NCBI GenBank assembly: GCA_012800435.1
Contig: JAAZJH010000046.1
Location: 1-37,693, forward strand
Source of the DNA: Clostridiaceae bacterium
Lineage (GTDB): Bacteria > Bacillota > Clostridia > Saccharofermentanales > DTU023
Length of the DNA: 37,693 bases
Direction: 5' to 3'
Made by a program: the position numbers and the translations under genes. The notes under the pieces are model-generated. The model was not told where the DNA came from, did no database searches, and saw only the letters and a program-made list of their open reading frames with translations. Below, piece after piece: positions 19,001 to 28,480 of the stretch. Within the stretch, counting starts at the first letter, position 1. Every line of letters begins with the position of its first letter.

Positions 19001-19828
19001 TTCAAGTTCCACTTGACATCGTTGAGCGATTTTCTCTGTATTTTCAATCGCCTCAGGTACCGAAGCAAAAATCTGCCGCATTTCTTCCGGAGATCGGACA
19101 TAGAGTGTGTCGGTCTCCATTTTTAGGCGATCCGGAGAACTTAATGTCTTACCGGTCTGCATACAAAGTAAAACCTCGTGCGCGAACGCGTCATCGCTTC
19201 TAAGATAATGGCAATCGTTCGTCGCGACGAGCGGAATACCGGTATCGCGGCTCATGCGGATGAGAGCTGCGTTAACAATGTTTTGTTCAGGAAGCCCGTT
19301 TCCCTGGATTTCAAGAAAATAATGATCTTTTCCGAAAATGGCTTGGTACTCCAACGCTTTCTTTCGTGCGCCATCCAGATCACCGGACAAAACAAGCCGC
19401 GGCACTTCACCCGAAAGGCATGCTGAAAGTGCGATCAAGCCGTCATGGTACTGTTGAAGCAGTTCCCTGTCCACACGCGGTCTGTAATAAAAGCCGTCCA
19501 CATGCGAAATGGAGACTAGTTTGACAAGATTTCGGTATCCCTCATTATTTTCTGCCAATAAAATCAGGTGATGCGGATCCCGGTCATGTGCTACATCCTT
19601 CTCGAGATGACTTCTCGGAGCGACGTATACCTCACATCCGATGATCGGATGGATGTCATTGGATTTCATCGTTCGATAAAAATCGAGAACGCCGTACATG
19701 ACGCCGTGATCTGTGATGGCACAGGCGTCCATACCTAGGGTTTTCAGATGCGCAGGCAATTCATGGATCCGGTTTGCGCCATCAAGCAAACTGTACTCCG
19801 TATGTAAGTGAAGATGTGTAAAGGCCAT
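16031..19828 (-). CDS. dnaE: DNA polymerase III subunit alpha
   Basis: The replicative or lagging-strand polymerase of the DnaE class. The 1265 residues begin with a PHP domain (HLHLHTEYSLLDG at 5-17, ITDHG at 38-42). They continue with the C-family polymerase palm, carrying GPGRGSGA (359-366) and the catalytic aspartates in PDFDVDF (400-406), then fingers, a helix-hairpin-helix region and an OB fold (about 1010-1100). A basic, Gly/Ser/Asn-rich linker at about 1116-1190 separates the OB fold from the last 75 residues and explains the extra length over typical DnaE of about 1100-1160. No proofreading exonuclease domain is present, so it is not PolC. The ATG at 19828 has no recognisable ribosome binding site. 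It lies 32 nt after the phosphoglucomutase stop, so coupling is likely. Confidence 0.95.
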   Translation of the reverse strand: MAFTHLHLHTEYSLLDGANRIHELPAHLKTLGMDACAITDHGVMYGVLDFYRTMKSNDIHPIIGCEVYVAPRSHLEKDVAHDRDPHHLILLAENNEGYRNLVKLVSISHVDGFYYRPRVDRELLQQYHDGLIALSACLSGEVPRLVLSGDLDGARKKALEYQAIFGKDHYFLEIQGNGLPEQNIVNAALIRMSRDTGIPLVATNDCHYLRSDDAFAHEVLLCMQTGKTLSSPDRLKMETDTLYVRSPEEMRQIFASVPEAIENTEKIAQRCQVELEFGHLHLPKYETSENETPEQMLERLTGEGLEKRLATRHTGIAREKYEKRLADELSVINNMGYTDYYLIVWDFIHYARNRGIIVGPGRGSGAASLAAYCLFITDIDPLQYGLLFERFLNRERVSMPDFDVDFCYERRGEVIDYVTQKYGEDHVCQVITFGTLAARAVIRDVGRALDVSYAETDRIAKMVPNQLKITIDKALEMNPDLKKIYTEDPTTKRVIDLARRFEGMPRHASTHAAGVIIADKPVSDIAPLARNDESIVVQFTKDEIESVGLMKFDFLGLRTLTVLQETANLVQKNTDITIDYTAMAYDDPAIYDMISRGDTDGVFQLESGGMTQFMKELKPESFEDIIAGISLFRPGPMTHIPRYVEARHDPSKIRYETPLLEPILNVTYGVIVYQEQVMRIVRDLAGFSFGQADNVRRAMSKKEENLLKSYRALFIDGGQDDSGATIQGAVANGVPRRVADKLFNDILAFAGYAFNKAHAAPYAAVAYYTAWCKYYYPVEFMAAMLNSYLGDLNKAERYVRTAEMMGIKVLPPDINKSTARFAPEGGAIRFGLGAIKNVGREAIEALVREREKNGSFQTFGEFLRRMCNTALNHKMMESLVLSSACDGFGISRSKMIAVIEPFSRTIQEANKSVMEGQVSFFDLTKDTSFSSRNEPDYPDTPPFTTLESLAMEKEMTGLYVTGHPLYAYEKSINALPLVRNDELRPRQTSDESEGMEQDDGKATIDDVAIDQSVRLPINFRDRDRVIMAGLTVSRRDLFTKNNDRMAFLTLEDQGGRIDVVVFPKTYAVYRDVMDEHQILVIAGQLDLQDDDDPKLLADVIAPLTTDIVELPSVIRKKGYTKRHERGNQSGRRNGSNSYGQNTKRRAYTPQSKESIQKPEKSVFYSSGKMDALPRDPTRQESSAFEDDPRLMDKTLVIRIPKDATPAFREALESALAFFSGKMPVQLFDEASGALFKPRETSGVQWNRENAMLLLNRFGRDNFGYL

Positions 19829-19860
19829 AGTCGATCTAAACGGATGTCGTTGCGTTGTCG

Positions 19861-21612
19861 TTATTCTTCAAGCAAACAGTTAACGCGCTGTAAGACAAGT
19901 TCTTCGTATTTTGCGAGTCTTTCATCACAGGCAGTCCGCTCATCACCGTAACAGCCGAAATAAACCTTAATTTTCGGCTCGGTACCGGAAGGACGTATGC
20001 ACATGAAATCTAGCCCTTCCAATTCATAAAGCAATACATTGCTTGTCGGCAAATGTAGTGTCTCCTTCTCCCCTGTTCTTAGACACGTTTTGACACTCGT
20101 TGCATAATCGGACAACGTAGAGGCGTTAAGCGCCTCAAAGTCTTGCAGCGGTTTTTCCCTCAGCTGATCCATCGCGTAAGAAATCCGCTCTAATCCGACT
20201 TTGCCCTCGCGGTAAATTGAGATGGTTTTCTCAGCAGCTTGACCGTACGTCTTGTAAAGACGAGTTAGCCGATCGTTGAGTGTTTCGCCAAGGTCTCTTG
20301 AATCTGCGGCCATCTCAGCGATCATTAGGCACGCGCCAACGGCGTCCTTGTCTCGAACGTGATCACCAACGAGGTACCCGAAACTCTCCTCAAAGCCATA
20401 AAGGAAGGCACCCTTCTCAACCTCTTGATGCTGATATATTTCGTGGGCGATGTGCTTAAACCCCGTGAGCGAAAAGTGAAGATTCGTATTAAAGCGTTGG
20501 CAGATAGGTATCGTTAGCCGAGAAGAAACGATCGTGGAAACACAGAACGCGCCTTTGGGACGCTTACCGCTGACGGTAAGTTTATCGAGGATGTAGTCCA
20601 TAAGCAGTAAACCAATCTCATTACCGGAAAGAAGAACAAATCGATCATCTGCCGTACGAATGGCTACACCGGTTCGATCGGCATCCGGATCGGTTGCCAT
20701 CACAAGGTCAGCTCCTGTCTCTCGAGCTTGCTTTATCGCCAACTCGAGCGTTTCCGGGAGTTCCGGATTAGGTGTCGGAGTCGTCGGGAAATTGCCGTCC
20801 GGTTTTTCCTGCTCTTTTACGACATGAACATTTGTAAAACCGTGTTTCTTAAGAATGCGGCGAACCGGAAGATTACCTGCCCCGTAAAGCGGCGAATACA
20901 CTATCGGCAGGTCGTGGTGACGCTTTACCGCATCGTTGCTCAGCGTAAAAGAAAGCAGCCGATCGTCAAATGCCTTATCAATATCTTCACCCATCCAGCG
21001 AAAAAGCGGCGATGCAATTGTTTTGTCAAAAGAAGGAAGCTTATTTAACAAACTGGGAAGATCTTTTACCTTCGCCATCTCTGCGGCGGCGCGATCAGCA
21101 TCTTCAGGTCCCAATTGTGCACCATCCGGCCCGTATGCTTTGAAGCCGTTATATTCCTTAGGATTATGACTTGCCGTGATCATCACTCCGCCGATGCAGT
21201 TAAAGTGGCGCACAGCGAACGACAGCATGGGAACGGGTCGCAAAACATCGGAGAAACGTACTGCGATCCCATTGGCAACAAAGATACAGGCAGTAAGCTC
21301 TGCAAATTCGCGTGAACGATTACGCGGGTCATACGAGATGGCGATTCCGCGCGCAGCACCTTCCTTGTCCTGTTTAATAAGAGACTTGGCGAACCCTTCA
21401 GCGGCGCGTGCCACCGTATAACGATTCATACGGTTCGTGCCAGCGCCCATAATGCCTCTAAGTCCCGCTGTACCGAATTGAAGATCTTGATAAAAACGAT
21501 CTTCAACCTCTATTCGATCTCCTTGAATGGCGGCAAGTTCTTTTTTTGTCGCTTCATCCAGTGCCGGATGTTTCATCCAACGCTGATAGGTATCCTGTGC
21601 GCGTGAAGTCAT
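19861..21612 (-). CDS. pgcA: Phosphoglucomutase (alpha-D-phosphohexomutase family)
   Basis: It interconverts glucose 6-phosphate and glucose 1-phosphate, supplying GlgC and cell-envelope sugar nucleotides. At 583 residues it matches the long PgcA-type enzymes. The phosphoserine loop is TASHNP (146-151, Ser148), the Mg2+ loop is DPDADR (308-313), the sugar-specificity loop contains GFEESFGY, and the phosphate-binding loop is RPSGTEPK near the C-terminus. The N-terminal FGTAGLRG (47-54) is also typical. The ATG at 21612 has AAAAAGGAG 6 nt upstream. Glucose rather than mannose specificity is inferred from GEESFG-like context and length. It sits outside the glg operon, between uvrB and dnaE. Confidence 0.92.
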   Translation of the reverse strand: MTSRAQDTYQRWMKHPALDEATKKELAAIQGDRIEVEDRFYQDLQFGTAGLRGIMGAGTNRMNRYTVARAAEGFAKSLIKQDKEGAARGIAISYDPRNRSREFAELTACIFVANGIAVRFSDVLRPVPMLSFAVRHFNCIGGVMITASHNPKEYNGFKAYGPDGAQLGPEDADRAAAEMAKVKDLPSLLNKLPSFDKTIASPLFRWMGEDIDKAFDDRLLSFTLSNDAVKRHHDLPIVYSPLYGAGNLPVRRILKKHGFTNVHVVKEQEKPDGNFPTTPTPNPELPETLELAIKQARETGADLVMATDPDADRTGVAIRTADDRFVLLSGNEIGLLLMDYILDKLTVSGKRPKGAFCVSTIVSSRLTIPICQRFNTNLHFSLTGFKHIAHEIYQHQEVEKGAFLYGFEESFGYLVGDHVRDKDAVGACLMIAEMAADSRDLGETLNDRLTRLYKTYGQAAEKTISIYREGKVGLERISYAMDQLREKPLQDFEALNASTLSDYATSVKTCLRTGEKETLHLPTSNVLLYELEGLDFMCIRPSGTEPKIKVYFGCYGDERTACDERLAKYEELVLQRVNCLLEE

Positions 21613-21940
21613 AATTCGCTCCTTTTTGTGAATTTATTAACGTTACCGTGTCAAGACAATATGTCAAATGTTTAGAACTGCCCTCAGTTTAGCATATTAA
21701 ACATGATTCGCTATACGCGTTTGTACCAATCCGTTCGTTCTCATTAGGGCGTTGAATTTTGCTTAGGATGTCCACACTCGTTGTGCAATAATCCGCGTGG
21801 CAATGTTGAAAACGGTGTGCTCTCGCGCGATCAGATGCCCTTACTCGTGTGGCAGCAAGACGCACCAGCGACAGTACAAACAGCATCTATCTTCCAATTA
21901 CGCATCTGCTTCATCTCATCCGGTACAGCTCAGATACCGC
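21613..21940. other. 328-nt gap between uvrB and pgcA, no gene recognised
   Basis: The gap holds the strong pgcA ribosome site next to 21612. Upstream of it on the minus strand lie two TTGACA hexamers about 14 nt apart, around a GACATATTGTC dyad near 21650-21665, but neither has a good -10 box at 16-18 nt. A short GTTTA/TAAAC inverted repeat flanks ATATGC around 21695-21710. A 65-codon minus-strand frame (21689-21886) follows a GGAAG but its protein looks like translated non-coding DNA. No terminator for uvrB is evident. A regulatory role of the dyad is only a possibility. Confidence 0.4.
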
Positions 21941-23980
21941 TTAATGATTCAGCTTGCCTCGGATAAGGATAAGCTGGTCGCGCAGGATCGCCGCCTGTTC
22001 AAAGTTGAGTTGCTTGGCGGCCTCACGCATTGCCTTTTCGACATCTTTTTCCTTTTTAATCAGCGCCTGACGCGTCATGTCCGAAAGGTATGCATCAAAC
22101 GCTTCGACGTCGTCTGCTGTATCCATCACCGCTTCGCCGACCAGTGCCACAGTTGTGTCGATGGTATCGCGAATATCTTTTTTAATGGATATCGGCGTTA
22201 TACCGTGTTTTTTGTTAAAGGCATCCTGAATCGTGCGGCGTCGGTTCGTTTCAGAAATGGCGCGTTCCATTGAAGCCGTAATTTCATCGGCATAGAGAAT
22301 GACACGGCCGCGGACATTGCGTGCCGTGCGGCCGATAATCTGGATCAGTGAGCGTTCTGAACGGAGAAATCCTTCTCGATCCGCATCAAGGATCGCAATC
22401 AAAGATACCTCCGGAAGATCGAGACCTTCGCGAAGAAGATTGATACCGACAAGCACATCAAATGCCCCCTGACGCAATTTACGAAGAATTTCAAGTCGTT
22501 CCACGGTAGCGATGTCCGAGTGAAGGTACGCAACACGTAAACCTTCCTCTCTGAAATAATCGGTTAGATCTTCTGCCATTCGCTTTGTCAGCGTCATAAC
22601 AAGCGTGCGTTCACCGTGAGCTGTATTCGCATGAATTTCAGAAATAAGATCTTCAATTTGATTTTCCGCGGGACGAACGAAGATCTCCGGATCGAGAAGA
22701 CCGGTAGGCCGGATTACCTGTTCAACAACTCGCGTCGAATGCTCAATTTCATAATCAGCCGGAGTCGCGGAAAAGAAGATCGTCTGTCCTGCACGCGCTT
22801 TGAATTCTTCAAAAGAGAGAGGACGATTGTCAAAAGCAGATGGCAGCCGGAAACCGTAATCTACAAGAGAAGTCTTGCGCGCGCGATCACCTCGCACCAT
22901 CGCTCCAACTTGAGGAAGAGTTACGTGCGATTCATCAATGAAGAGTAAATAATCCTCAGGAAAGAAATCCATGAGCGTATACGGCGGTTGGCCGACATCA
23001 CGATTGGTAAGATGACGCGAGTAGTTTTCAATTCCTTTACAAAACCCGGTCTCAAGCATCATGTCCATATCGTAACGTGTTCGCTGCTCAAGACGATACG
23101 CCTCAACGAGTTTGCCTTCGTCGCGAAGTGTCTCTAAACGTATTTCGAGTTCTTTACTGATCTTCACTACGGCTCGCTTCATTTTTTCGTACGTCGTCGC
23201 GTAATGATTGGCGGGGAAAATCGCTACATAAGAACGGCCCAGGAGTGCCTTCCCCGTTAAGGCGTCAATCTCGCGAATCTCCTCTATCTCATCCCCGAAG
23301 AAACTGATACGCGTCATCGTGCTCTCTTCGGACGCTGGGAAAATATCGATTGTGTCACCGCGCACACGAAACGTGCCTCGCTTTGTTTCGTAGTCGTTTC
23401 GAGTGTATTGAATTCGGATCAGATCGTCGATAAGACTCTCTCTCGACCGTCTCATCCCGGGACGAAGACTGATCATCAAGCCGAGATAATCTTCTGGGTC
23501 ACCAAGTCCATATATACATGAAACGGATGCCACGACAATGACATCGCGTCGTTCCAATAACGACGCTGTCGCGCGATGGCGGAGTCGGTCGATTTCATCG
23601 TTGATCGAAGCATCTTTTTCGATATATAGATCGCGTGAAGGAATGTACGCTTCCGGTTGATAATAGTCATAGTAGCTGACAAAGTACTCAACGGCATTAT
23701 CTGGAAAGAGAGCCATAAATTCGGCGCATAACTGTCCGGCAAGTGTTTTATTATGGGCGATCACAAGAGCGGGGCGCTGTGTTTCCTGAATAACGCTCGC
23801 CATCGTGAACGTTTTACCGGATCCGGTAACGCCCATTAATGTCTGCGCACGATCACCGTTTTCAAGGCCTTTCACCAGCGCTTCAATGGCCTCCGGTTGA
23901 TCTCCCTTCGGTGTCATCTCCGTCTGCATTTGAAAACGGCCGGTACGCTCTAGTTGATGAATCTGCTCTCGAAGAAGCAA
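21941..23980 (-). CDS. uvrB: Excinuclease ABC subunit B
   Basis: The DNA-damage verification helicase of nucleotide excision repair, acting with UvrA and UvrC. The 679 residues contain Walker A GVTGSGKT (50-57), the damage-probing beta-hairpin region [12 protein letters not shown] (103-114), the DEAD-like box DESH (349-352), helicase motifs V-VI with INLLREGLD and QIIGRTARN, and the C-terminal UVR motif that binds UvrC (about 643-678). I take the TTG at 23980 as start because AAAGGAA lies about 8 nt upstream. This adds some 12 residues before the usual N-terminus, and the first ATG (23929) lacks a ribosome site. It follows the uracil-DNA glycosylase by 65 nt, forming a small repair group. Confidence 0.94.
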   Translation of the reverse strand: MLLREQIHQLERTGRFQMQTEMTPKGDQPEAIEALVKGLENGDRAQTLMGVTGSGKTFTMASVIQETQRPALVIAHNKTLAGQLCAEFMALFPDNAVEYFVSYYDYYQPEAYIPSRDLYIEKDASINDEIDRLRHRATASLLERRDVIVVASVSCIYGLGDPEDYLGLMISLRPGMRRSRESLIDDLIRIQYTRNDYETKRGTFRVRGDTIDIFPASEESTMTRISFFGDEIEEIREIDALTGKALLGRSYVAIFPANHYATTYEKMKRAVVKISKELEIRLETLRDEGKLVEAYRLEQRTRYDMDMMLETGFCKGIENYSRHLTNRDVGQPPYTLMDFFPEDYLLFIDESHVTLPQVGAMVRGDRARKTSLVDYGFRLPSAFDNRPLSFEEFKARAGQTIFFSATPADYEIEHSTRVVEQVIRPTGLLDPEIFVRPAENQIEDLISEIHANTAHGERTLVMTLTKRMAEDLTDYFREEGLRVAYLHSDIATVERLEILRKLRQGAFDVLVGINLLREGLDLPEVSLIAILDADREGFLRSERSLIQIIGRTARNVRGRVILYADEITASMERAISETNRRRTIQDAFNKKHGITPISIKKDIRDTIDTTVALVGEAVMDTADDVEAFDAYLSDMTRQALIKKEKDVEKAMREAAKQLNFEQAAILRDQLILIRGKLNH

Positions 23981-24045
23981 ATGTCTATTTCCTTTCTTGT
24001 ACAGTCTTTGCTAAGAATAATTCTCAAACCTTAGAAACGATTACT

Positions 24046-24684
24046 CTAATCACCCTTTTGCAAAGGTGTTCCATTGTTAAGAGGCGGCATGAGACAGAGT
24101 TCTTCCATTTTCTCTCTGAGTATAGCGAAATCCTGCCACATCAGAGTCTTCCTACGCGGATCACGCAGAATGTACGCCGGATGAAAAGTCGGGAGAATAT
24201 AACAATTATTCGATACAATCCATCGACCGCGTACTCGAGAAATCGAGTTATCATCTCCTGTGAAATAACGATAAGCCGTCGCTCCCATCAAAAGATAAAC
24301 TTTTGGGCGGACGAGCCGAAGCTGTTCGGAAAGCAGCGGTTGACAGTAGCCAGCTTCTTCCGGTGTCGGGACACGGTTCCCGGGCGGACGACACTTTACA
24401 ATATTCGCGATATGAAAATCCTCTTCCCCGAATTCAAAACTCGAAAGCAAAAGATCCAAAAGCTTTCCTGAACGACCGACAAAGGGTTTACCCAAACGGT
24501 CTTCTTCCGCACCGGGACCTTCCCCTAAAATCATTAACGGCGCGTTGATCCCGCCCCGCCAAACGACGACATGCTTTCGAGTCATCGAAAGCGGGCACGC
24601 TTTACATGTCAAGCATTTGTTAACAAAAGATCTCCATCGTGAGCCATTTTGGTCTTCGATGTTATGTTCGGATGAGATACTCAT
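24046..24684 (-). CDS. Type 4 (family 4) uracil-DNA glycosylase
   Basis: It removes uracil from DNA to start base excision repair. The 212 residues show GEGPGAEED (54-62) with GKPFVGRSG (65-73), the family 4 active-site block, and the closing motif HPAYILR (168-174). Four cysteines fit the [4Fe-4S] ligands of this family: Cys27, Cys30, Cys98 and Cys114. An extra cysteine at 24 gives a C-x2-C-x2-C run. The N-terminal 20 residues are a short hydrophilic leader. The ATG at 24684 has AGGAG 10 nt upstream. It lies 58 nt after the ABC exporter gene and 65 nt before uvrB. The iron-sulfur cluster and enzyme activity are inferred from the family. Confidence 0.9.
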   Translation of the reverse strand: MSISSEHNIEDQNGSRWRSFVNKCLTCKACPLSMTRKHVVVWRGGINAPLMILGEGPGAEEDRLGKPFVGRSGKLLDLLLSSFEFGEEDFHIANIVKCRPPGNRVPTPEEAGYCQPLLSEQLRLVRPKVYLLMGATAYRYFTGDDNSISRVRGRWIVSNNCYILPTFHPAYILRDPRRKTLMWQDFAILREKMEELCLMPPLNNGTPLQKGD

Positions 24685-24742
24685 GACTTCGATTCTCCTG
24701 TAAGCGATGTTCTAGCTCTACCCTTAATCTACCCAGTTAAAA

Positions 24743-26650
24743 TCACTCAAGTTCAATGGCTCCGGTGTAAAGCGCGTAATATTTCCCCTTTTGCAAGAGC
24801 AAATCATCGTGTGTTCCGCGCTCAACGATGCGTCCATCTTCAAGAACAATAATGACATTGGCATTTCTGACTGTGGACAGACGATGCGCAATAATGAAGA
24901 CGGTTCTGTCTTTCATCAGGGCGTCCATGCCGCGTTGCACTAGCGCTTCAGTGCGTGTATCAATCGAAGAAGTCGCTTCATCGAGAATCATGACCGGAGG
25001 ATCGGCCACCGCAGCACGAGCAATGGAGAGCAATTGTCGCTGACCCTGTGAGAGATTGGCTCCGTCTTCCGTGATCCATGTCTGATACCCTTCAGGAAGC
25101 CGCGTAATGAATTCGTGTGCACCTGCAAGTTTGGCCATCGCAATACATTCCTCATCCGTCGCATCAAGTCTGCCAAAACGGATGTTGTCCATCACCGTTC
25201 CCGTAAAAAGATTCGTGTCTTGGAGCACCATACCGATGGCACGTCGCAAATCCGGTTTGCGAATGTCTCGAATATCAATCCCATCATAACGGATCTGGCC
25301 TTTCTTAATGTCATAGAAGCGGTTGAGCAAATTGGTGACGGTTGTCTTCCCTGCACCCGTAGAGCCTACAAACGCTACTTTTTGACCCGGTTTCGCGTAA
25401 AGTGAAATGTCATGGAGTACCGGCTGACCTTCCATATAAGAGAAATCAACATGCTCCATGCGAACATCGCCACATAGCTTCGTGTACGTTACATCCTTTC
25501 CCGTTGCTCCACACCTTTTCCATGCCCATATGCCACTTCGTGTATCACAAGATTTCAGTTCACCCTGTTCGTTGAAGCACGCATTCACTAATGCGACACA
25601 GCCGTTATCTTCTTCCGACAGTTCATCCATCATCGCGAAAACGCGTTCCACACCAGCGATCCCCGCAACGAGCGAATTGACTTCCTGTGACACCTGGTTG
25701 ATATTACCGACAAAACGCTTTGTCATATTGAGAAAGGGCACCACAATACTAAGACCAAGCGGTAAACCGGAAAGGCTTATATTGCGTACCCCGGAAAGCA
25801 ACATCGTGCTTCCGATAAGCGCCACAAACACGTAGAGCAGATTACCGACATTATTGAGTATCGGACCTAAAATATTCGCGTAACTGCTCGCCTTTCTGGA
25901 TCTCTCACGAAGGAGCTCGTTGTGTTGATTAAATTCTTCAATCATTTGATCTTCATGACAAAAAACCTTAACCACCTTTAGCCCGGTGATCGCTTCCTCT
26001 ACGAAGCCTTCTGTTTCGCCTAAGGATTCCTGCCGCAACCTAAAATAATGACCTACACCGCCGCTGATTTTGCGGACGATGAAGAACATGATTAAAACTC
26101 CGCCAAGTACAACCAAGGTTAGCCAAAAACTGAAATACAACATGATCCAAAAGATCGATATGATAACGAAACCGGCCTGTACAAAATTCGGTAGACTTCT
26201 GGAGATGACTTGGCGAAGTGTGTCGATATCGTTAGTATAGTGGCTCATGATATCGCCATAAGGTTGACGGTCAAAATACGACACCGGCAATGTCTGCATG
26301 TGAGAAAAGAGCGAAATTCGAAGCTTATTCAGCACACCGTGTGACATAATCGCCACGAGTTGCGTATAAAGCGCTGTCAATGAAATTGAAATAACATAGA
26401 GCACGATCAGCAGCCCGATTATGGGAAAGATGCCTCCTTTGACTTCATTCCAGGTTCCGGTCATCCAATTCGCCTCTATGATCGAGATGACCCTTTGCAT
26501 GAAAAGCGAAGGAAGCGTTGACACCACAGAACCCGCAACAATACTGACGATTGTGAGCGGCAAAAACACCGGATAGAATGAACGCATCATTCTAAAAAGT
26601 CGCCGTATCGTCCCCTTTTTCCTCGGAGGCTTCGCAGATTTAATGTCCAT
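24743..26650 (-). CDS. Heterodimeric ABC exporter, catalytically competent half
   Basis: A half-transporter of 635 residues with a six-helix membrane domain (about 25-320) and a nucleotide-binding domain (about 390-635). Motifs are canonical: Walker A GSTGAGKT (429-436), Q-loop Gln477, signature LSQGQ (533-537), Walker B MILDE with Glu558, and switch His589. An insert of about 50 residues (345-395, with several cysteines and tryptophans) links the two domains; I recall similar inserts in TM288/LmrD-like proteins. The ATG at 26650 overlaps the stop of the partner gene by 11 nt, with GAGG 6 nt upstream. The pair should form one exporter with one active and one degenerate ATP site. Substrate (drug, lipid or peptide) cannot be deduced. 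Confidence 0.92.
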   Translation of the reverse strand: MDIKSAKPPRKKGTIRRLFRMMRSFYPVFLPLTIVSIVAGSVVSTLPSLFMQRVISIIEANWMTGTWNEVKGGIFPIIGLLIVLYVISISLTALYTQLVAIMSHGVLNKLRISLFSHMQTLPVSYFDRQPYGDIMSHYTNDIDTLRQVISRSLPNFVQAGFVIISIFWIMLYFSFWLTLVVLGGVLIMFFIVRKISGGVGHYFRLRQESLGETEGFVEEAITGLKVVKVFCHEDQMIEEFNQHNELLRERSRKASSYANILGPILNNVGNLLYVFVALIGSTMLLSGVRNISLSGLPLGLSIVVPFLNMTKRFVGNINQVSQEVNSLVAGIAGVERVFAMMDELSEEDNGCVALVNACFNEQGELKSCDTRSGIWAWKRCGATGKDVTYTKLCGDVRMEHVDFSYMEGQPVLHDISLYAKPGQKVAFVGSTGAGKTTVTNLLNRFYDIKKGQIRYDGIDIRDIRKPDLRRAIGMVLQDTNLFTGTVMDNIRFGRLDATDEECIAMAKLAGAHEFITRLPEGYQTWITEDGANLSQGQRQLLSIARAAVADPPVMILDEATSSIDTRTEALVQRGMDALMKDRTVFIIAHRLSTVRNANVIIVLEDGRIVERGTHDDLLLQKGKYYALYTGAIELE

Positions 26651-28385
26651 GGAGAACCTCTATACGTGTCTGCGATTCATAGATTTCTCGGTAAATATCA
26701 TTAGTTCGAAGGAGCACATCATGTGATCCGACAGCATCAATGCGACCGTCGTTCATGACGATAATTCGGTCGGCATCCTGAACGGACGCGAGGCGTTGCG
26801 CAATGATAATTTTCGTTGTTTCCGGGATGTAGGAGCGCAGCGCGGCACGAATTTTGGCATCAGTCTGAGTGTCGATGGCACTGGTAGAGTCATCAAGTAT
26901 CAGAATCTTCGGTCGTGCAAGCAACGCTCGCGCAATACAAATTCTCTGGTTCTGTCCGCCTGACACGTTAGATCCGCCCTGTTCAATGTATGTATTATAG
27001 CCATCGGGAAAGCGACTGATAAAATCGTGTGCCTGAGCCATCTTGCAAGCTTCTTGAAGCATCTCGTCTGTTGCGTTTGCATCACCCCAGCGAAGGTTCT
27101 CCGCAATCGTGCCTGAAAAAAGCACATTCTTTTGAAGAACCATCGCGACGGAGCGACGAAGAACTTCAAGATCGTATTGACGTACGTCGATGCCGCCCAC
27201 TCGGACGGAACCGGAAATCACGTCGTAAAGACGTGGAATCAACTGCACCAGCGTAGATTTAGCCGATCCCGTCGCGCCGATCACACCTATTACCTCTCCG
27301 GAAGCAATCTCAAGATTGATGTTCTCCAGTGCGTAGCGCTCCGCGTCTTTCGCATACTTAAAATAGACGTTATCGAATACGATGGAACCATCCGCTACAT
27401 CAAGGTGAGGATCCTGCGCGCTTAGAAGACTGCTTTCTTCATTCAACACTTCAATAATGCGTCGACCTGATTCCTGTGCCATCACCAACATCGCAAGCAC
27501 CATCGAGAGCATCATCAAACTCATGAGCATCATAAAGCTGTAAGTCAGAAGAGCAGACATCTGCCCGACATTAAAATCAAGACCGCGCGTAGTGATGACA
27601 AGGTACGAACCGTACGACAAAATCAAGACCATCACCACATTAAGACAAAATTGCATCAGCGGATCGAGTAGAGCAATGATTCTTTCTATGCGGGTAAAAT
27701 CCTTTTTAAGATCTTCTGACGCCGCTGAAAACCGGTCAATCTCATTTTGTTCGCGGACGAACGATTTCACGACACGCATTCCCTTAACGTTCTCCTGAAC
27801 AGAGAGATTGAGCTTGTCGTATTTACGGAATAATTTCCTAAATAAAGGAAGCGTCGTGCTGATCCCGCGCCAAAGACCGAAACCAAGAATGGGCACTGTA
27901 AAACAAAAAATCCAAGCTAATTTCCCGCCGATCACAAAGCCCATAATGAAGGCAAAAACGAGCATGAGCGGCGCACGAATCGCCGTACGAATTGTCACCA
28001 TGAAAGCTTGACGGACAAATTCCACATCAGTCGTCAGACGAGTAATTAATGAGGAGGTCTCAAAACGGTCAACGTTTGAAAACGAGAACGTCTGTATGTT
28101 TTCAAAGAGTGCTTGACGTAAGTTTTTCGCCAGTCCGGTAGCCGCTCGGGCACTTGAAAAACCTGCCAGCGTACCGAATGTTAGCGACGTTATCGCACAC
28201 ACGGCAAGAATCAATCCATAGCGATATAATGCACTTTGTTCCGTGCCATACATCACTTCAGAGATTAATCGAGCAATAAGAAAAGGAATGGTGATCTCGA
28301 TGAGCACCTCTCCTAACACGAAAATCGGCGTAATGATCGCAGTTGACTTATATTCTTTTATATGACGCGCTAACTCACGAATCAC
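26640..28385 (-). CDS. Heterodimeric ABC exporter, half with degenerate ATP site
   Basis: A half-transporter of 581 residues with a membrane domain (about 15-305) and a nucleotide-binding domain (about 335-581). Walker A reads GATGSAKS (370-377), the signature is VSGGQ (474-478), Walker B ends in ILILDD with Asp499 in place of the catalytic glutamate, and the switch histidine is Gln530. These are the substitutions seen in the non-hydrolysing half of heterodimeric exporters such as TM287/288, LmrCD and BmrCD. Start is the GTG at 28385 because the family begins MIR at this point; the best ribosome site, AAGGGAG, is 12 nt away. Its own promoter lies at 28424-28453, separating it from tldE. Confidence 0.92.
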   Translation of the reverse strand: MIRELARHIKEYKSTAIITPIFVLGEVLIEITIPFLIARLISEVMYGTEQSALYRYGLILAVCAITSLTFGTLAGFSSARAATGLAKNLRQALFENIQTFSFSNVDRFETSSLITRLTTDVEFVRQAFMVTIRTAIRAPLMLVFAFIMGFVIGGKLAWIFCFTVPILGFGLWRGISTTLPLFRKLFRKYDKLNLSVQENVKGMRVVKSFVREQNEIDRFSAASEDLKKDFTRIERIIALLDPLMQFCLNVVMVLILSYGSYLVITTRGLDFNVGQMSALLTYSFMMLMSLMMLSMVLAMLVMAQESGRRIIEVLNEESSLLSAQDPHLDVADGSIVFDNVYFKYAKDAERYALENINLEIASGEVIGVIGATGSAKSTLVQLIPRLYDVISGSVRVGGIDVRQYDLEVLRRSVAMVLQKNVLFSGTIAENLRWGDANATDEMLQEACKMAQAHDFISRFPDGYNTYIEQGGSNVSGGQNQRICIARALLARPKILILDDSTSAIDTQTDAKIRAALRSYIPETTKIIIAQRLASVQDADRIIVMNDGRIDAVGSHDVLLRTNDIYREIYESQTRIEVLHGH

Positions 28386-28423
28386 CTCGCGACAATGCTC
28401 CCTTCAGAAAAGCAACAGTGACC

Positions 28424-28453
28424 ATTATAAGGTATTTTATATCGTCTCGACAA
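28424..28453 (-). promoter_or_regulatory. Promoter of the ABC exporter pair
   Basis: On the minus strand TTGTCG (28448-28453) is followed after 18 nt by TATAAT (28424-28429). The gap between tldE and the exporter (28386-28480) contains this and a leader of about 32 nt. The -35 matches consensus at 4 of 6 positions and the -10 is perfect, so the exporter genes can be expressed independently of tldDE. Confidence 0.65.
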
Positions 28454-28480
28454 CGCCCTTTTTCAGCATTAAAGCGGGAT

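Noticed and set aside
21689-21886. 65-codon minus-strand frame between uvrB and pgcA with GGAAG before its ATG
   Set aside because: The ribosome-site match is weak, the residue composition is Arg/His/Ser-rich without domain features, and it resembles chance reading of non-coding DNA.
26640-28385. Possible mutation or sequencing error in the Walker B and switch residues of the first exporter half
   Set aside because: Asp for Glu and Gln for His are the expected substitutions of the degenerate half in heterodimeric ABC exporters, and the partner has canonical residues.
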